From positions 310,001 through 374,000 of the forward strand of contig NC_037319.1 of NCBI RefSeq assembly GCF_000143535.2: 64,000 nucleotides of DNA. Direction: 5' to 3'. The stretch is from Botrytis cinerea B05.10 (lineage: Eukaryota; Ascomycota; Leotiomycetes; Helotiales; Sclerotiniaceae). Positions 61,459-64,000 of the stretch are shown here, piece by piece. The first letter of the stretch is position 1. The number at the start of each line of letters is the position of its first letter. The notes under the pieces are model-generated. The model saw only the letters and a program-made list of their open reading frames with translations, was not told the origin of the DNA and searched no databases. Both the position numbers and the translations under genes were made by a program.

Positions 61459-61983
61459 ATAGTTGGCTATTAAACCCAGGAAAGATATTTAATGAACCAT
61501 GAGTCGCGAGCCATTATCAATGACCTATGAGCCCCAGAGATTGAACTTCGATACTAGATGCTTGCAACTCTCGTCCCAAGTATTTCAAACGACTCTTAGT
61601 CTGCCAAGCTTTGAGTGTGGTGGAACAACATCGGTACATTAAGAAAGAGTACGAGCAACTTCGAAGACATCAATAGGAATGAATATATTGTCATATACAC
61701 TATTACTCATCGTTCAAGTTGATGGCAACAATATCCAATCTACTGCAGCGTTATGTGTGTGATATATTCTCAAAGAAATCCTTTCTTACCTTAAACTTTC
61801 ATTGATCTTTGCCTTCACAAATATAACATGAATTTCAACTTCCCCCACTAGCCCCACATCAGTTTTCGGAACTTGTGTCCTGATTTCTCCTAGTTCCTGC
61901 TGCAACCCCTCTATGCCCACTTGCTGGGTGAATAATTTGAATGGATATATGTATGAAAACAAAGCACGGCTGTCAGATCAATA
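61459..61983. other. intergenic, no gene seen
   Basis: AT-rich 3' flank of the D-LDH gene up to the tRNA-Trp gene. Confidence 0.5.
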
Positions 61984-62054
61984 GGACCGCTGGCGCAACG
62001 GTAGCGCGTTCGACTCCAGATCGAAAGGTTATCCGTTCAAATCGGGTGTGGTTC
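61984..62054 (+). tRNA. tRNA-Trp(CCA), no intron
   Basis: The acceptor is GGACCGC with GTGGTTC (two G-U pairs). The D arm is GCGC-AACGGTA-GCGC. The anticodon arm TTCGA-CTCCAGA-TCGAA gives anticodon CCA. The T arm is ATCCG-TTCAAAT-CGGGT with one T-G pair. The sequence matches the eukaryotic tRNA-Trp pattern and keeps intact A and B boxes. The wobble-rich stems are slightly unusual but compatible with function. Confidence 0.92.
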
Positions 62055-62818
62055 AATACCTCCATTGATCGCTCTTTTGCCTTTTTGCCATTTCGGTCCT
62101 CGTGCCATGGCATGCGTGTATAGACGCTGAGTGACGTTATTCAATTACTTTTTGTGTTCCCTAAAGATTGAACACAAAACTGCCAAATCTTGAGGTTCAG
62201 ACTTTGCTTGAATTTGGGACTGATCAATTGAGCATCATTTTGGGACTCGTTCGTGAAACTTTGAAATGTGGGGTTTGATCACATTTTTTGAAATCCCCAG
62301 ATCTGCTGACTTCAGAAATTCTGCAATTGATAGGGTATATTTTTTACTCCGCTCTTAACATTTCTGAAGCGAGAAACCCCATAAAGGGGCAGTGAGGGAA
62401 TCGGGAGAAGTATTCGGTATGTGAATATGTACAAAATTGTGGAAAAGACATTATCCGATAACTTCAACCGGGGATTGGTTACCCGACAGTGTTTGTGTCT
62501 GAACGCTGGCTGGGCAGAACAGTCAAGACAAATATCGAGGACAAATATGAATTGAATAATCTATATATACTCTATCCCCCTCATTCAATTCACATCTATA
62601 CATATTCTTCTTGTTGAATTAATCCCATTTTTTGTATTGAGAAGTTGGTGATATTCTCGCCCCTTCATCGGACCTAGATCAATAGCCGACACTTAACTCC
62701 CCGGCCTCAAATCAATTGCCGATTTCATTGCGGCATCAACAGCCACTATTTCCTACAAAAACTTCTTTTCGTCCATCAATTACCCTCCTTTTCCTTATTC
62801 TTTCCTCAATCTGTAAAT
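62055..62818. other. intergenic, upstream of the CoA-transferase gene
   Basis: It contains CCCCATAAAGGGG (about 62378-62390), a short hairpin, and a TATATATA element near 62560, about 255 bases before the ATG, which may be the TATA region of the downstream gene. Confidence 0.45.
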
Positions 62819-64000
62819 ATGTCTCTCTCCCGCCGTATTCTTACCACAACTCGCCTTCCAGGCCTTCGCATAACATCATCTGTCCGTTGTCAGTGGGGTC
62901 AAAAATCACGGGATTGTCGACACTTTCAAAGCTATGCCCGACTTTTAGAAGCGCCTCGAAACCCATATAAAGATGAAGAGAACGTCAGCAGAGCACCAAA
63001 GATTGTAAGAGGTGCGAGTAAAGTATATAAGAATGCCGATGAGGCCGTTGCGGATATCAAGAGTGGATCGACGATTTTGAGTGCAGGGTTTGGATTGTGC
63101 GGAACGGCTGGTATGTAATTCTGTTTTCTGCATCATTTTTGATTCCTGGAAAAGAGATTTCCATAATGCATGATACTGATATCAAATACAGAAACCATTA
63201 TCGAAGCATTGGAAAGAAGAGGACCAGAAAGTCTTCATTCCCTAACTGCCGTTTCCAACAACGCCGGAGCATCGATACCAGGTGGTCTAGGCGCCTTGAC
63301 ACAATCCGGCCAAGTAAACCGTTTAATTTTAAGTTTCATCGGCAGTAACAAGGTTCTTGAGAAGAAATATCTCGAGGGAAAAATCGCTATTGAATTATGT
63401 CCCCAGGGAACTATTGCTGAGAGATTGAGGGCCGGTGGTGCTGGTATCCCGGCTTTCTATACGCCTACTGGTGTTAGTAAGTATTTACTCGATCTTTGGG
63501 GTGATGTGAAGAACATGTATATTGATGGTTTATAGGTACATTGCTACAGACAGGTGGTATTCCTACTAGATTGGGCCCCCCAGCAGAAGGCTCAAAAGAG
63601 AACACTGTCTTAGAGAAAGGACAAGTAAGGGAAACTAGAGAATTTGACGGTAAGACTTATTCGATGGAAAAGGCTATCAAAGGAGACGTTGCTATTCTTC
63701 GAGCATGGAAAGTCGATGAAGCTGGAAACTGTCAATTCAGGTAATTCCTCTTGTTTCAGTACCAAAGAAGATGTCATGTTAACAAATTATAGATACACCA
63801 CGAGAACATTTGGACCTATTATGGCCAAAGCTGCTAAAGTGGCTATCGTTGAAGCTGAAGAAATCGTACCAGTTGGATCAATTGATCCAGCTGATGTCCA
63901 TCTTCAAGGAATCTATATCGATCGTATTGTTCCAGCTACCGTTCCTAAGAAATTAGAATTGAAGAAGATACGTGCACCAGAAGGCAAAGAAGACACCTCG
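62819..64000 (+). CDS. succinyl-CoA:3-ketoacid CoA-transferase, partial (window edge)
   Basis: Four exons are visible (62819-63110, 63192-63476, 63536-63740, 63793 to the edge), encoding the first 330 residues. An N-terminal mitochondrial presequence (SRRILTTTRLPGLRITSSVR) is followed by the alpha half of the enzyme: GSTILSAGFGLCGT, LTAVSNNAGASIPGGLGALTQSGQVNRLILSFIGSN, ELCPQGTIAERLRAGGAGIPAFYTPTGV and RTFGPIMAKAAKVAIVEAEEIV. The catalytic Glu of the beta half lies beyond the window. SCOT moves CoA from succinyl-CoA to acetoacetate in the mitochondrial matrix. Fungal members of this branch may also use other acyl-CoA pairs. Confidence 0.96.

Overview
The window is nuclear DNA of a filamentous ascomycete fungus. 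Genes are mostly split by short spliceosomal introns (about 46-140 nt, GT...AG), intergenic spaces are long and AT-leaning with many microsatellites, and the gene set includes fungal proteins such as the branchpoint-bridging protein SF1/BBP, Mot1, the MIND-complex subunit Nnf1, a Gnt1-type glycosyltransferase and fungal CorA-like and FAD-oxidase families. The overall flavour suggests Leotiomycetes (Botrytis/Sclerotinia-like). That is an inference from family resemblance; no search was run.

Layout. 0.3-1.3 kb: a damaged or unusual hypothetical locus whose reading frame is interrupted by an in-frame TAG. 2.0-3.0 kb (-): Ure2/YfcG-like glutathione S-transferase. 3.6-5.8 kb (+): SF1/BBP splicing factor. 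6.9-11.4 kb (-): a 1,484-residue coiled-coil protein with a Lys/Glu repeat tail. 12.7-13.6 kb (-): DUF829/TMEM53-like hydrolase fold. 14.0-15.2 kb (-): Gnt1-like GT8 glycosyltransferase. 15.2-19.2 kb: gene-poor, low-complexity stretch with decayed coding fragments and an intron-containing tRNA-Asn(GTT). 19.2-25.3 kb (-): Mot1, with two tiny 5' coding exons. 25.3-28.7 kb: repeat-rich spacer. 28.7-31.8 kb (+): Ark1/Prk1/AAK1-type kinase. 34.2-34.5 kb (-): possible small membrane protein behind a TATA box. 35.6-38.6 kb (-): two neighbouring proteins sharing a cysteine motif. 39.2-47.1 kb (-): P450, MFSD1-like transporter and secreted FAD/BBE oxidase in a row. 50.3-51.7 kb (+): PH-domain protein. 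52.2-53.0 kb (-): Nnf1. 54.0-55.5 kb (-): CorA-like transporter. 57.5-58.6 kb (-): divergent F-box-like protein. 59.1-61.5 kb (+): D-lactate dehydrogenase (cytochrome) in 11 exons. 62.0 kb (+): tRNA-Trp(CCA). 62.8 kb to the end (+): succinyl-CoA:3-ketoacid CoA-transferase, cut by the window edge.

How they fit together. Most genes are unrelated housekeeping functions: splicing, TBP recycling, endocytic kinase signalling, kinetochore, mitochondrial lactate and ketone-body metabolism. The P450/transporter/FAD-oxidase trio is the only block that looks like a possible small metabolic cluster, and no backbone synthase is visible. I found no convincing CRISPR array, rRNA or transposase gene. The least explained elements are the cysteine-motif paralog pair, the Lys/Glu-tailed coiled-coil protein and the TAG-interrupted locus. 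Nothing here clearly amounts to a new system.
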